NCBI RefSeq assembly: GCF_013433315.1
Contig: NZ_WXVV01000024.1
Location: 1-64,000 of the forward strand
Direction: 5' to 3'
From: Pseudomonas crudilactis
GTDB taxonomy: Bacteria > Pseudomonadota > Gammaproteobacteria > Pseudomonadales > Pseudomonadaceae
DNA: 64,000 nt
Numbering within the stretch: the stretch's first letter is position 1; every line of letters begins with the position of its first letter. The position numbers and the translations under genes were made by a program. Below are positions 7,933-16,303 of this stretch, one piece after another. A model generated the notes under the pieces. That model saw only the letters and a list, made by a program, of their open reading frames with translations. It searched no databases and was not told the origin of the DNA.

Positions 7933-8649
7933 TTAGCTGGCTTTTCTGTCGGCCATGACTTTCGGGTAAAAGCGTTTGATCGCCAGATCCGCGTTGTCGA
8001 TCAGGGTCATGCACGCCCACACACCGCGCGCGGAATCGCGGGCGGCGATGGCATCCGCCATGTCTTTGTGGATCGGCAAAGTGCGGCGCAGTTCATCCGG
8101 GTCGGCCGCAGAAACTTCAAACGACACAGCGAGCAACGCGCCGAGCGCCGGAACCATTTGTTCGATGAATTGATTGTGGCTGGCCGCGAGGATGCATTCG
8201 TGGAAGACCTGATCGGCGCGATTGTAATCGGTGCCGCTGTCGACCGCGCGCTCAAGGGCGTTATAGGCCAGTTGCACCGCTTCGATCTGGTCCAGCGTCG
8301 CCCGCTCACACGCCCAGCGCACAGCCATGGGTTCGATGGTGCGGCGCAGGTCGAGCAAGTCATCGACGAAGTTTTCCGGCAAGCCATTACGCGACAGCCA
8401 ACCGACGACCTGCGGATCGAACAGGTTCCAGCGCCGCACCGGCAATACGCGGGTGCCGACTTTCGGCCCGACTTCGAGCATGCCTTTGGCGACGAGGGTT
8501 TTGATCGCTTCGCGAATGACCGTGCGGCTGACCCCGAGCTGTTCGCCCAGATCGGCCTCGACCTTGATGGTCTGCCCCGGCTTGACGTGGCCAGCGGCAA
8601 TCCAACTGCCCAGCCAGTCAACGGTCGACGCATGAAAGCTGCTGGACAT
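7933..8649 (-). CDS. GntR family regulator, FadR subfamily (FCD domain)
   Basis: A 238-residue regulator with an N-terminal winged helix (ADLGEQLGVSRTVIREAIKTL, residues about 30-52) and a C-terminal FCD ligand-binding domain. The FCD metal-site residues appear in FHECILAASHN and in the final helices (HKDMADAI). FCD proteins respond to sugar acids and other organic acids. I choose the ATG at 8649, preceded by GAGG; a GTG two codons earlier is possible. It is the natural candidate regulator of the araFGH/SDR/lactonase group, supported by the shared motif upstream of its own gene and araF. Confidence 0.88.
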   Translation of the reverse strand: MSSSFHASTVDWLGSWIAAGHVKPGQTIKVEADLGEQLGVSRTVIREAIKTLVAKGMLEVGPKVGTRVLPVRRWNLFDPQVVGWLSRNGLPENFVDDLLDLRRTIEPMAVRWACERATLDQIEAVQLAYNALERAVDSGTDYNRADQVFHECILAASHNQFIEQMVPALGALLAVSFEVSAADPDELRRTLPIHKDMADAIAARDSARGVWACMTLIDNADLAIKRFYPKVMADRKAS

Positions 8650-8685
8650 GAACACCTCAAAGCGGATCGCAATGGGTGAACACGC

Positions 8686-8702
8686 TAATCATCATATGAT
8701 TA
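8686..8702. promoter_or_regulatory. Palindromic operator candidate before the FadR-type gene
   Basis: TAATCATCATATGATTA has perfect 7-bp arms (TAATCAT/ATGATTA) around CAT and lies 36 bp upstream of the regulator's start. This size and position fit an autoregulatory site of a dimeric GntR protein. A one-mismatch version of its core stands upstream of araF. Confidence 0.6.
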
Positions 8703-8742
8703 ACAGTCAATCAGGATTTTTCAGACGCGCCACAAAACCAAA

Positions 8743-8833
8743 TGTGGGAGCGAGCTTGCTCGCGAAGGCGTTTTGTCTGCCAGCCTAGATATTGACTGGC
8801 AGAACGCATTCGCGAGCAAGCTCGCTCCCACAG
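8743..8833. repeat. REPIN (inverted REP pair)
   Basis: An inverted pair of GTGGGAGCGAGCTTGCTCGC cores about 90 bp across, with an internal short inverted repeat (CTGCCAG...CTGGCAG) in the middle. It is located between the regulator promoter and the DUF1285 gene. Confidence 0.9.
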
Positions 8834-8842
8834 GGTTCGGAT

Positions 8843-9403
8843 TTAGGGTTCGAGGCCGATGCGGAAAAACTCGCCACCGCTCCACACACCGAGCCAACGC
8901 TGCCCGTCGACCTCGCGGCTCACCGCCAGCTCCACCAGTTGATAGAACACATTGCGATGAATCAGCGCTTCAAGGTTGGTGCGCACATGCACGTAAGGCG
9001 CAGGCTCCTGCGTCGCCGGATCAATCTCGACGCGGATCGGATGCTCCGGCCCGGCCTCGGCGGTTTCTTCAACGTTGGTAGTAAAGCGCAACAACTGCGC
9101 CTCCCCTACGCCTTCAACCTCGACCGCAATCGCCACAAACGGCGCATCATCGACCTTGATCCCGACCTTCTCGACCGGTGTGATCAGGAAATAATCATCG
9201 CCATCGCGGCGCATGATCGTGGAGAACAATTTGACCATCGGCTTGCGCCCGATCGGCGTACCCAGGTAATACCAGGTGCCGTCGCGGGCGATGCGCATGT
9301 CGATGTCGCCGCAGAAGTCCGGGTTCCACAAGTGCACCGGCGGCAAGCCTTTGGTTTTGGGGATCTGTCCCAACAGGTCATTGGCTTTCTGCGGGCCACT
9401 CAT
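8843..9403 (-). CDS. DUF1285 domain protein
   Basis: A 186-residue conserved protein of unknown function. It matches the DUF1285 pattern, with PPVHLWNPDFCGDIDM near the N-terminus followed by IARDGTWYYLGTPIGRKPMV. It has no signal peptide or membrane segment, so it is probably cytoplasmic. The ATG at 9403 is preceded by AAGGAG. It lies just downstream of the DUF4823 lipoprotein gene with a gap of 15 bases, probably one transcript. No role can be read from the sequence. Confidence 0.85.
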   Translation of the reverse strand: MSGPQKANDLLGQIPKTKGLPPVHLWNPDFCGDIDMRIARDGTWYYLGTPIGRKPMVKLFSTIMRRDGDDYFLITPVEKVGIKVDDAPFVAIAVEVEGVGEAQLLRFTTNVEETAEAGPEHPIRVEIDPATQEPAPYVHVRTNLEALIHRNVFYQLVELAVSREVDGQRWLGVWSGGEFFRIGLEP

Positions 9404-9418
9404 GGCGTTCTCCTTGAA

Positions 9419-10024
9419 TTATTGGTCGCCGACTCCCAACAGGCTGCGCGCGTACTGTGCCAGCGGCGGGCCGATCAGGTCTTCGGGCTTGCTGTCGTGG
9501 AACGTCAGTAAACCGCCACGACTCTTGATGCGTGCAGTATCAATCAAATACTGGGTGCTGGTCTCGATCAACATGATCTGAATCACGCCGCCATCGATGC
9601 CGAGGCGATCGACCGCCTCCTCATCTAGCCATTCATCGGAGTTGCCGATGCGGTCGTCAGCCTTGGCGAAACGCGTGTACAGCAGATAGTGCGCACCGGC
9701 ATCGCGAGCTTCGCCCATCGCCTGATCGAGGCCTTCCGGCGCGCGAGCACGGCGGACCATCGGGAAGTATTCGACGAAGCCCTTGAAGGCTTCTTCAGCT
9801 ACCACGTTCGGGCGCGGGTAAGAACCGCCCGGCGGCGCAAAGGCGCCTTGGGCGATGTAGATGAACGAGTCCGGCTGAATGCGGAAGTTGTTTACACGAC
9901 GGCTGTCGCTGTGATCCAGCAGGCCCGCGTCGCTCATCTGGTAGCGAGTGCCTTCGGCCATATCGCTGACAGTCATACAGCCGCCAAGCGCCAAAACGGC
10001 CAGCAGCAAAACCAGGCTACGCAT
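9419..10024 (-). CDS. DUF4823 domain lipoprotein
   Basis: A 201-residue lipoprotein precursor: the N-terminus MRSLVLLLAVLALGGCM has a classic lipobox with Cys at residue 16. The mature part matches the DUF4823 family (FIYIAQGAFAPPGGSYPRPN, GAHYLLYTRFA). No Asp follows the Cys, so outer-membrane sorting is likely. The ATG at 10024 has GGAGG upstream. Its function is unknown; it is probably co-transcribed with the DUF1285 gene. Confidence 0.85.
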   Translation of the reverse strand: MRSLVLLLAVLALGGCMTVSDMAEGTRYQMSDAGLLDHSDSRRVNNFRIQPDSFIYIAQGAFAPPGGSYPRPNVVAEEAFKGFVEYFPMVRRARAPEGLDQAMGEARDAGAHYLLYTRFAKADDRIGNSDEWLDEEAVDRLGIDGGVIQIMLIETSTQYLIDTARIKSRGGLLTFHDSKPEDLIGPPLAQYARSLLGVGDQ

Positions 10025-10119
10025 CCTATTCCTCCAGAGGCCGGTGACGGAAAACCGGCGAATGGCCGTTGGATGCAGCTTTTGCGCCAGCTCTGGTTCT
10101 TCGTTGATTGATAAATCGT

Positions 10120-10191
10120 ATTCGCGAGCAAGCTCGCTCCCACATTCGAAATGCATTCCAAATGAGGGAGCGAGCTTGCTCGCGAAAGCGG
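10120..10191. repeat. REPIN, close inverted REP pair
   Basis: Two REP cores converge: TTCGCGAGCAAGCTCGCTCC (10121-10140) and GGGAGCGAGCTTGCTCGCGA (10167-10186), separated by about 26 bases. The order is inverted relative to the other pairs. It lies between moaA and the lipoprotein gene. Confidence 0.88.
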
Positions 10192-10195
10192 TTGT

Positions 10196-11164
10196 TCAGC
10201 CGCCGATGATTTTCATGATGGTCGCGCCGCCGGAGAACGCCACTTCCTGCTTGTCCCCCAACGCCTTGACCAGCAAACGCTGGAGCGCCGGCAGCGCCTG
10301 ATGGCGCGGCTTGTCGAGCAAATCGCCGACATAGTGACGGTTGCTCGACGACAGGCAGCCATGCAGCCAACCGGTCGATGACAGACGCAAACGCGAGCAC
10401 GTCCGGCAGAACGGTACGCTTTCGTTGGCGATCACACCGAAGTTGCCCAACCCCGGGATCGCATAGCGCACGGCCGTGGCGTCTACGGGGGCATCGGTTT
10501 GTGCGTACTCATAACGTTCGCCAATCAGCTCCAGCAACTGCTGCAGGCTGACGAACTGTTGCAGGAACGCATTGTTGTCCTTGGCCAGGTGGCCCATGCG
10601 CATCAGCTCGATGAAGCGCAGTTCGTATCCGCGTTCCAGGCAGTAATCGAGCAACGGCATCACCTGATCAAGGTTCTGCCCGCGCAACGGCACCATGTTG
10701 ACCTTGATCTTCATCCCCGCCGCCTTCGCCTGATCCATGCCGTCGAGCACGGTGGCCAGATCGCCGCCACGGGCGATGCTGCGGAACGCTCCGGCGTCGA
10801 GGGTATCGAGGGACACGTTGATCCGGCGCAGACCGGCATCCACCAGCAGCGGCAGTTTCTTCGCGAGGAGTTGGCCGTTGGTGGTCAGACTGATGTCTTC
10901 CAGGCCCATCTTGCCGACAGCGGTCATGAACGATTCGAGTTTGGGACTGACCAGCGGCTCACCGCCAGTGATGCGCAGCCGTTCAATGCCGGCGGCTTCG
11001 ATCAGATACGCCACGCCACGAGCCATGGCTTCGGCCGACAATTCATCCTGCGCAGCCACCAACCGCTTGCCGTTGGGCACGCAGTAAGTACACGCGTAAT
11101 TGCAGGCTGAAGTCAGACTGATCCGCAAATTGCGAAAACGCCTGCCTTGACGGTCAACGATCAT
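10196..11164 (-). CDS. moaA: GTP 3',8-cyclase MoaA
   Basis: A 322-residue radical SAM enzyme catalysing the first step of molybdenum cofactor synthesis. The N-terminal cluster motif is CNYACTYC, followed by ITGGEPL. The C-terminal cluster cysteines appear in FCRTCSRLRLSSTGWLHGCL, and the chain ends in the family's GG. The ATG at 11164 is chosen because the protein then starts MIVDRQGRRF like other pseudomonad MoaA proteins. It may serve the molybdenum hydroxylase at 31.6-34.4 kb among others. A 12-bp palindrome stands just upstream. Confidence 0.93.
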   Translation of the reverse strand: MIVDRQGRRFRNLRISLTSACNYACTYCVPNGKRLVAAQDELSAEAMARGVAYLIEAAGIERLRITGGEPLVSPKLESFMTAVGKMGLEDISLTTNGQLLAKKLPLLVDAGLRRINVSLDTLDAGAFRSIARGGDLATVLDGMDQAKAAGMKIKVNMVPLRGQNLDQVMPLLDYCLERGYELRFIELMRMGHLAKDNNAFLQQFVSLQQLLELIGERYEYAQTDAPVDATAVRYAIPGLGNFGVIANESVPFCRTCSRLRLSSTGWLHGCLSSSNRHYVGDLLDKPRHQALPALQRLLVKALGDKQEVAFSGGATIMKIIGG

Positions 11165-11192
11165 GATCACTCCGGCGAAAGAATTTCGAGCC

Positions 11193-11224
11193 GCTAAAAC
11201 TTGACTCACAAATCAAGTTTTAGC
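11193..11224. promoter_or_regulatory. 12-bp perfect inverted repeat in front of moaA
   Basis: GCTAAAACTTGA (11193-11204) and TCAAGTTTTAGC (11213-11224) are perfect reverse complements around an 8-nt spacer, 28 bp upstream of the moaA start. It may be an operator or a leader-RNA hairpin. TTGA-N8-TCAA spacing does not match the Anr/FNR box (TTGAT-N4-ATCAA). Confidence 0.7.
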
Positions 11225-11301
11225 AAGCCCTATGCCTGAGTATATTCCTGCGGTACTGCGTCATGTAGCGAAATCATGGCGCAATAAGGCTGCTGAATGG
11301 C

Positions 11302-11940
11302 TCAGCTGCTTGGCGTTTCCGGGTCACGCTTGCGTTTGTTGCCCATGCGCACGCCGATGTCCATCAGGAACTGGAAGAAACCTTCCTGATCTTCCAGCAC
11401 ATTGCTCCAGAACGGCGAGTGATACAGCGCCACAGCGCCGTGCACCAGCGCCCAGGCCGCGCAGTAGTGGAAGTACGGCGGCACGTCTTCGAGCTTGCCT
11501 TCGCTGATGCGGCCCTTGATCAACAAGGTCAGGCGTTCGAAGTTCGAGGCACGGATCTTGTGCAGCTCCTCGACCATCTCCGGCACCTGATTGCCCTTGA
11601 CCACCTTCTCTTCGAGGCGGTCGAACAGGCGATAGCGCTGCGGGTCGCGCATGCGGAATTCGAAGTAGGCGCGGGACAGCGCTTCCTTGTCCTTGTCGAC
11701 ATCGGCTGAATGCAGCAGCTCGTTCAAATCACGCTCGTAATCGAGCATCAGGCGCAGATAGATCTCGGCCTTGGATTTGAAGTGCTTGTAGATCGTGCCT
11801 TTGCCGATACCCACGGCATCAGCAATCATCTCGACGGTGACACTGTCTTCACCTTGGTCGAGGAACAGCTTGAGCGCGGTATCGAGAATTTCTTGCTCGC
11901 GGCGACGAAACTCACGGACCTTACGGGGTTCTTTGTGCAT
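11302..11940 (-). CDS. TetR/AcrR family regulator
   Basis: A 212-residue regulator with a TetR HTH near the N-terminus (ILDTALKLFLDQGEDSVTVE, IADAVGIGKGTIYKHFKSKA) and a helical ligand-binding domain. Its position before rgsA and tatD matches PA2957 of P. aeruginosa as remembered, so it belongs to the conserved core block. The ligand and targets are not apparent. It is transcribed away from rgsA. Confidence 0.88.
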   Translation of the reverse strand: MHKEPRKVREFRRREQEILDTALKLFLDQGEDSVTVEMIADAVGIGKGTIYKHFKSKAEIYLRLMLDYERDLNELLHSADVDKDKEALSRAYFEFRMRDPQRYRLFDRLEEKVVKGNQVPEMVEELHKIRASNFERLTLLIKGRISEGKLEDVPPYFHYCAAWALVHGAVALYHSPFWSNVLEDQEGFFQFLMDIGVRMGNKRKRDPETPSS

Positions 11941-12140
11941 AAGAAAAGGTCTGAAGGGTCAAAATTCGAAGCCGCGTATTATGCCTAACTTGCGCAAAAA
12001 TGCACGGATCATCGACCATATCTGTGTTTCATGTTCGTTTTGAGAACGTTTTGGGCGCAATGAGAACTCAACTGAAGCAAACGTATTCCAAATTTGTTTA
12101 AAAACCCCGACCGGCTCACTGGACTGCACGCCAGACTGAT

Positions 12141-12148
12141 CAATACTT
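12141..12148 (+). promoter_or_regulatory. Putative -10 element of rgsA (sigma-S-like)
   Basis: CAATACTT is close to the RpoS-type extended -10 CTATACTT. It would place the RNA start near 12154-12156, about 115 nt before the terminator. This matches the remembered RpoS dependence and roughly 120-nt size of RgsA. Confidence 0.5.
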
Positions 12149-12154
12149 GAACTG

Positions 12155-12270
12155 TCGGGCGACATCTCCCCCAAGTGTCGCGCCGATAAAGGTACCAAGG
12201 GACCGCGTGCCTTTGTTTTACTCCTAATGGTCTTAACCCGGATTCACCCCCCAGAACCCGGGTTTTTTTT
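12155..12270 (+). ncRNA. rgsA: Small regulatory RNA RgsA (P16)
   Basis: No protein-coding ORF explains this interval, yet it ends in a strong plus-strand intrinsic terminator (AACCCGG at 12235-12241 pairing with CCGGGTT at 12258-12264, then T8). A sigma-S-like -10 stands about 115 nt before. The location between a TetR gene and tatD is the locus of rgsA in P. aeruginosa (PA2958.1). RgsA is an RpoS-dependent, indirectly Gac-linked stress sRNA. The identification rests on synteny plus promoter and terminator; the 5' end is estimated. Confidence 0.72.
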
Positions 12271-12290
12271 GCCTGCGATTTGGCAATCGG

Positions 12291-13082
12291 CTACACGGCA
12301 GATTTAACACTCGCCAGCGGGAACAGGCGCTTGAAGTTCTCGGTGGTCTGCTCGGCAAAACGCTCGTAGTTCTCACCGCGCAACATCGCCAGGAATTCCG
12401 CCACCTCGCGCACGTATTGCGGCAGGTTGGGCTTGCCGCGATAAGGAATCGGCGCCAGATACGGTGAATCGGTTTCCACAAGCAGACGATCCGCCGGAAC
12501 CTTGCTCGCGACATCGCGCAACGCATCGGCATTGCGGAACGTGACGATGCCGGAAAGGGAAATGTAATAACCCATGTCCAGCGCAGCCTTGGCCATGTCC
12601 CAGTCTTCGGTGAAGCAATGCAGCACACCGGCCTGAGGCAAGGCCGCATCGCGCAGCAACTCAAGGGTATCGGCACGGGCGCCACGGGTGTGGATGATCA
12701 CCGGTTTGCCAGTCTGCTGCGCCGCCTGCAGGTGCAGACGGAATGACTCCTGCTGCAGTTCGGCGGCTTCCGGTTCGTAGTGATAGTCGAGGCCGGTTTC
12801 ACCGATCGCCACCACTTTCGGGTGATTGAGTTCGTGCAGCAGCCAGTCCAGCGCTGGGGCCGCGCCCGGCTTCACATCCAGCGGGTGCACACCCACCGAA
12901 CAATCAACGTCGTCATAACGCTCAGCCAGGGCTTTGACGTCGGCAGCGTTGTCGGCGCTGACGCCGATGCACAGGAAGTGCCCTACTCCGCGCTGCCGGG
13001 CTGCATCGAGTGCAGCATCCAGCGAACCGTCATGGGCGGCGAGGTCGAGGCGATCAAGGTGACAATGGGAATCTACGAGCAT
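12291..13082 (-). CDS. tatD: TatD family metal-dependent hydrolase
   Basis: A 263-residue TIM-barrel metallohydrolase with all family motifs: DSHCHLDRL at the N-terminus, GETGLDYHYE, IHTRGA, HCFTED and ETDSPYLAP. TatD-type enzymes are Mg-dependent DNases/exonucleases implicated in DNA repair, or D-aminoacyl-tRNA deacylase-like. It lies directly downstream of pilZ in the tmk-holB-pilZ-tatD run, matching PA2959. It is convergent with rgsA, whose terminator lies just past the tatD stop. Confidence 0.92.
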   Translation of the reverse strand: MLVDSHCHLDRLDLAAHDGSLDAALDAARQRGVGHFLCIGVSADNAADVKALAERYDDVDCSVGVHPLDVKPGAAPALDWLLHELNHPKVVAIGETGLDYHYEPEAAELQQESFRLHLQAAQQTGKPVIIHTRGARADTLELLRDAALPQAGVLHCFTEDWDMAKAALDMGYYISLSGIVTFRNADALRDVASKVPADRLLVETDSPYLAPIPYRGKPNLPQYVREVAEFLAMLRGENYERFAEQTTENFKRLFPLASVKSAV

Positions 13083-13097
13083 AAAAAAGACGGCTAC

Positions 13098-13454
13098 TTA
13101 CATCGTATGAGTGGGACGGTCGGATTTAAGGGCTCCGGCCAGATGGGTTTCGATGCGACTGCGCGCGGTGTTGTCGCCATCGTTGAACTGCACGCCGACA
13201 CCGGCGGCGCGATTGCCCTGCGCACCTTTGGGCGTGATCCAGGCGACCTTGCCGGCCACCGGAATTTTCTCGGCCTCGTCCATCAGGTTGAGCAGCATGA
13301 ACACCTCGTCGCCCAACTTGTAGCTCTTGTTGGTCGGGATGAACAAGCCACCGTTCTTGATGAACGGCATGTAAGCGGCGTAGAGCACCGACTTGTCCTT
13401 GATGGTCAGGGACAAAATGCCGTTGCGTGGCCCCGGGCTGACGGGTTCATTCAT
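13098..13454 (-). CDS. pilZ: PilZ, type IV pilus biogenesis protein
   Basis: A 118-residue PilZ-fold protein, PA2960-type. Segments LSLTIKDKSVLYAAYMPFIK and GGLFIPTNKSYKLGDEVFML are typical of the founding PilZ. That protein lacks the RxxxR c-di-GMP motif and works with PilB/FimX in pilus assembly; indeed no such motif is seen here. The ATG at 13454 follows GGAGG, so four extra codons upstream are discarded. It sits between holB and tatD. Confidence 0.93.
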   Translation of the reverse strand: MNEPVSPGPRNGILSLTIKDKSVLYAAYMPFIKNGGLFIPTNKSYKLGDEVFMLLNLMDEAEKIPVAGKVAWITPKGAQGNRAAGVGVQFNDGDNTARSRIETHLAGALKSDRPTHTM

Positions 13455-13496
13455 GTTGACCTCCACTGCTGATGTTCAGAGTCTAGGTACACATTC

Positions 13497-14480
13497 TTAT
13501 CTTTGACCAGGCAATCCCGCCCATTGCACCAACAACGCCTCCAGCAGCAACGCCGGATTGAGGTTGGCCTTGCTCATGACTTTCTGGCGCTGGGCGAGAA
13601 TCCAGTCCTGAATCTCCAGCACTTTGCCCTGCGCACTTTTCTGCGCCAGGTACTGCACGACTTTACGCATGTCGGCCAGACCGAGACCTGCTTCATCCTG
13701 AGTCAATTGATACCGCAGGATCAGGCTCGACCAATCGCAGAACCAGTCGAACAGGCGCAGCATCGGAATGCTTTTCCACTCTTCGGCCAATTGCGTCGGC
13801 GATTGCTGCTGCTTGAGCAACTTCTTCACGCCTTCGACCACTTGCGCACGCTGTTCGCGCACGCCTTGGGATTGCAAACTGACCGCCATCAACGGCGAAC
13901 CGGCCGCCAGCGTCAGCAATTCGACACGCTCGTCTTCGGAGCAATCCGGCAGCGCATGAGCCAGCCATTGCAGGCTCATTGCCTCGCCCGGCAACGGACA
14001 GGCTTGCTGCACGCAACGGCTTTTGATGGTCGGTAGCAAACGGCTGGTCTGATGGCTGACCAATAGCAAAACCGTATCGCCGGACGGCTCTTCAAGGCTT
14101 TTCAGCAAGGCGTTGGCGGCGTTGATGTTCATCGACTCGACTGGCTCGATCAGCACCACTTTGCGCCCGCCCAGTTGCGCGGTTTGCACCACGAAACTGA
14201 CCAGATCACGCACCTGATCAACCTTGATGGCCTTGTCGGCTTCTTCCGGTTCGAGGATGTAATTATCCGGGTGACTACCGGCCTTGAGCAGCAGGCAGGA
14301 TTTGCACTCGCCGCAGGCTTGCGGCGTCGGCCGCTGGCACAACAAGCTGGCCATCAGGCGTTCGGCCAACGCGCGTTTGCCGATGCCCGCCGGGCCGTGC
14401 AGCAGATAGGCGTGCGCGTGCTGCTTACGCCCGGCCAGTTGCTGCCAGAGGCTGTCCTGCCACGGGTAGGCCTCAGCCAC
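13497..14480 (-). CDS. holB: DNA polymerase III subunit delta'
   Basis: A 327-residue clamp-loader subunit. The N-terminal AAA+ domain has LLHGPAGIGKRALAER and a four-Cys zinc module (CQRPTPQACGECKSC). It continues with VLIEPVESMNINAANALLKS and LEEPSGDTVLLLVSHQ. It starts with GTG and overlaps the tmk stop by a few bases. In the clamp loader it helps open the beta clamp onto DNA. Confidence 0.94.
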   Translation of the reverse strand: MAEAYPWQDSLWQQLAGRKQHAHAYLLHGPAGIGKRALAERLMASLLCQRPTPQACGECKSCLLLKAGSHPDNYILEPEEADKAIKVDQVRDLVSFVVQTAQLGGRKVVLIEPVESMNINAANALLKSLEEPSGDTVLLLVSHQTSRLLPTIKSRCVQQACPLPGEAMSLQWLAHALPDCSEDERVELLTLAAGSPLMAVSLQSQGVREQRAQVVEGVKKLLKQQQSPTQLAEEWKSIPMLRLFDWFCDWSSLILRYQLTQDEAGLGLADMRKVVQYLAQKSAQGKVLEIQDWILAQRQKVMSKANLNPALLLEALLVQWAGLPGQR

Positions 14481-15105
14481 GGGCCAGCTCCAGCAAATTC
14501 GGAATCAGGGTATCCAGCGATTGTTGAACCTTGACCAACGGCTGACCGGCATCGATGCGCACATAACGCGCAGGATCCGCTTCAGCACGCTTGAGGAAGG
14601 CACTACGCACGGCCTCGAAAAACGCCCGGCCTTCCAGCTCGAAACGATCCAGACGGCCACGGGCACTGGCGCGGGCCAGACCGATTTCCACCGGCAGATC
14701 GAAAATCAGCGTCAGATCCGGGCGCAGATCGCCTTGCACGAACGCTTCCAGCGCCGCGATGCGCTCCAGCGACAAACCACGACCGCCACCCTGATAGGCG
14801 TAGGTCGAATCGGTAAAGCGATCACACAGCACCACCGCACCACGGGCCAGCGCCGGGCGAATCACTTCGGCCAGATGCTGGGCGCGTGCAGCGAACACCA
14901 GCAACAGCTCGGTGTCGGGGTTCATGACTTCGTCGGCCGGGGCCAGCAGCACATCGCGAATCCGCTCGGCCAATGGTGTGCCGCCTGGTTCGCGGGTCAG
15001 CACGACTTCAATACCGGCGGCGCGCAGGCGCTCGGCGAGGTATTCGCGGTTAGTGCTTTTGCCGGCGCCTTCCGGGCCTTCCAGGGTAATAAACAAGCCA
15101 GTCAC
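14473..15105 (-). CDS. tmk: Thymidylate kinase
   Basis: A 210-residue dTMP kinase with P-loop LEGPEGAGKST, the substrate-binding REPGGTPLAE and DRFTDSTYAYQGGGRG. It makes dTDP for DNA synthesis. It is part of the mltG-tmk-holB chain; its stop overlaps the holB start and it begins 20 bases after mltG ends. Confidence 0.95.
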   Translation of the reverse strand: MTGLFITLEGPEGAGKSTNREYLAERLRAAGIEVVLTREPGGTPLAERIRDVLLAPADEVMNPDTELLLVFAARAQHLAEVIRPALARGAVVLCDRFTDSTYAYQGGGRGLSLERIAALEAFVQGDLRPDLTLIFDLPVEIGLARASARGRLDRFELEGRAFFEAVRSAFLKRAEADPARYVRIDAGQPLVKVQQSLDTLIPNLLELARG

Positions 15106-15124
15106 AGGCAGTCCTTAATCAACG

Positions 15125-16300
15125 TCATTGCGTGTTTTGTGGGGCGGCGGCTTCTGGAGCGGGCGCAGGCTCCTGCGGCGCAACTTGTGGCAACGATTCC
15201 GGCGCTGTATCCGGAGACGCTGCCGGAATCGCTTCCTCGTTGGCGGGAGCGGCTTCAGGCGTTGTCGCTGGCGCCGGACTGGAGCGGTAATCGGCACGTC
15301 GCTTGAGCTGATACTCACGCACCGCATTGTTGTGTGCATCCAGATCATCGGAGAACACATGGCTGCCATCGCCACGTGCAACGAAGTACAGGCTGGTGCC
15401 GTCCACCGGATTCAGCGCTGCGTGAATCGCTTCACGCCCGACCATCGCGATCGGCGTCGGCGGCAAGCCGGGGATCACATAAGTGTTATACGCCGTCGGC
15501 TCTTTCAGATGCGCGCGGGTCAACTTGCCGGTGTAGCGATCGCCCAGACCATAGATGACGGTCGGATCGGTCTGCAACTGCATGCCCAGGGCCATGCGAC
15601 GCACGAAGACCCCGGCAATCTGCCCACGCTCCTGCGGCACGCCGGTTTCCTTCTCGACCAGCGACGCCATGATCAGCGCTTGATACGGTTCGGTATACGG
15701 CAGATCGGCAGAACGACTCTCCCACTCTTTCGCCAAAACTTCATCGAGACGATCGAAAGACTTCTTCAGCAGCTCGGCATCGGACATGCCGCGCACGAAG
15801 CGGTAGGTATCGGGGAAGAAACGCCCTTCCGGGAACAACCCTTTATGACCAATCTTCGCCATGACGTCGCTGTCGCTCAAACCGTTCAGGGTCTGTTCGA
15901 TCTTTTCGTCTTTGGCCAACGCCGCGCGCACTTGATGGAAGTTCCAGCCCTCAACCAGCGTCAGGCTGTACTGAACCACGTCGCCACGCTTCCACAAGTC
16001 GATCAGGCCGTTAACGGTCATGCCCGGCTGCATGCGGTATTCACCGCTGTGGATCGGGGTGCCCGCGAGATTGAAGCGCCAATAGACCCGCAACCAGAAC
16101 GCGTCCTTGATGACGCCATCGGTTTCGAGTGAAAGGAAAGTGCGGGTCGGTGTAGAGCCTTTCGGCACATCCAGCAGTTCTTCCTGCTTGATGTTCAGAG
16201 GCTGTTCCAGTGCAGAGTGAATCTTCCAGGCGCTGGCGCCCAGCAACAGCCCTGCCAGAACCAGTCCGGTTTCCAGCAGCAGCAAAAGTTTACGTCTCAC
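15125..16300 (-). CDS. mltG: Endolytic murein transglycosylase MltG
   Basis: A 391-residue YceG/MltG protein. An N-terminal membrane anchor (about residues 4-25) is followed by the periplasmic catalytic domain with the essential Glu in SLVEKETGVP and the substrate loop MQLQTDPTVIYGLG. It cleaves nascent glycan strands and so sets their length. The C-terminal tail of about 50 residues is rich in Ala, Pro and Glu, a low-complexity extension not needed for the fold. Confidence 0.94.
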   Translation of the reverse strand: MRRKLLLLLETGLVLAGLLLGASAWKIHSALEQPLNIKQEELLDVPKGSTPTRTFLSLETDGVIKDAFWLRVYWRFNLAGTPIHSGEYRMQPGMTVNGLIDLWKRGDVVQYSLTLVEGWNFHQVRAALAKDEKIEQTLNGLSDSDVMAKIGHKGLFPEGRFFPDTYRFVRGMSDAELLKKSFDRLDEVLAKEWESRSADLPYTEPYQALIMASLVEKETGVPQERGQIAGVFVRRMALGMQLQTDPTVIYGLGDRYTGKLTRAHLKEPTAYNTYVIPGLPPTPIAMVGREAIHAALNPVDGTSLYFVARGDGSHVFSDDLDAHNNAVREYQLKRRADYRSSPAPATTPEAAPANEEAIPAASPDTAPESLPQVAPQEPAPAPEAAAPQNTQ

Positions 16301-16303
16301 AAA

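Noticed and set aside
11193..11224. Anr/FNR box before moaA
   Set aside because: TTGA and TCAA are eight bases apart instead of six, and the TTGAT/ATCAA half-sites are not kept.
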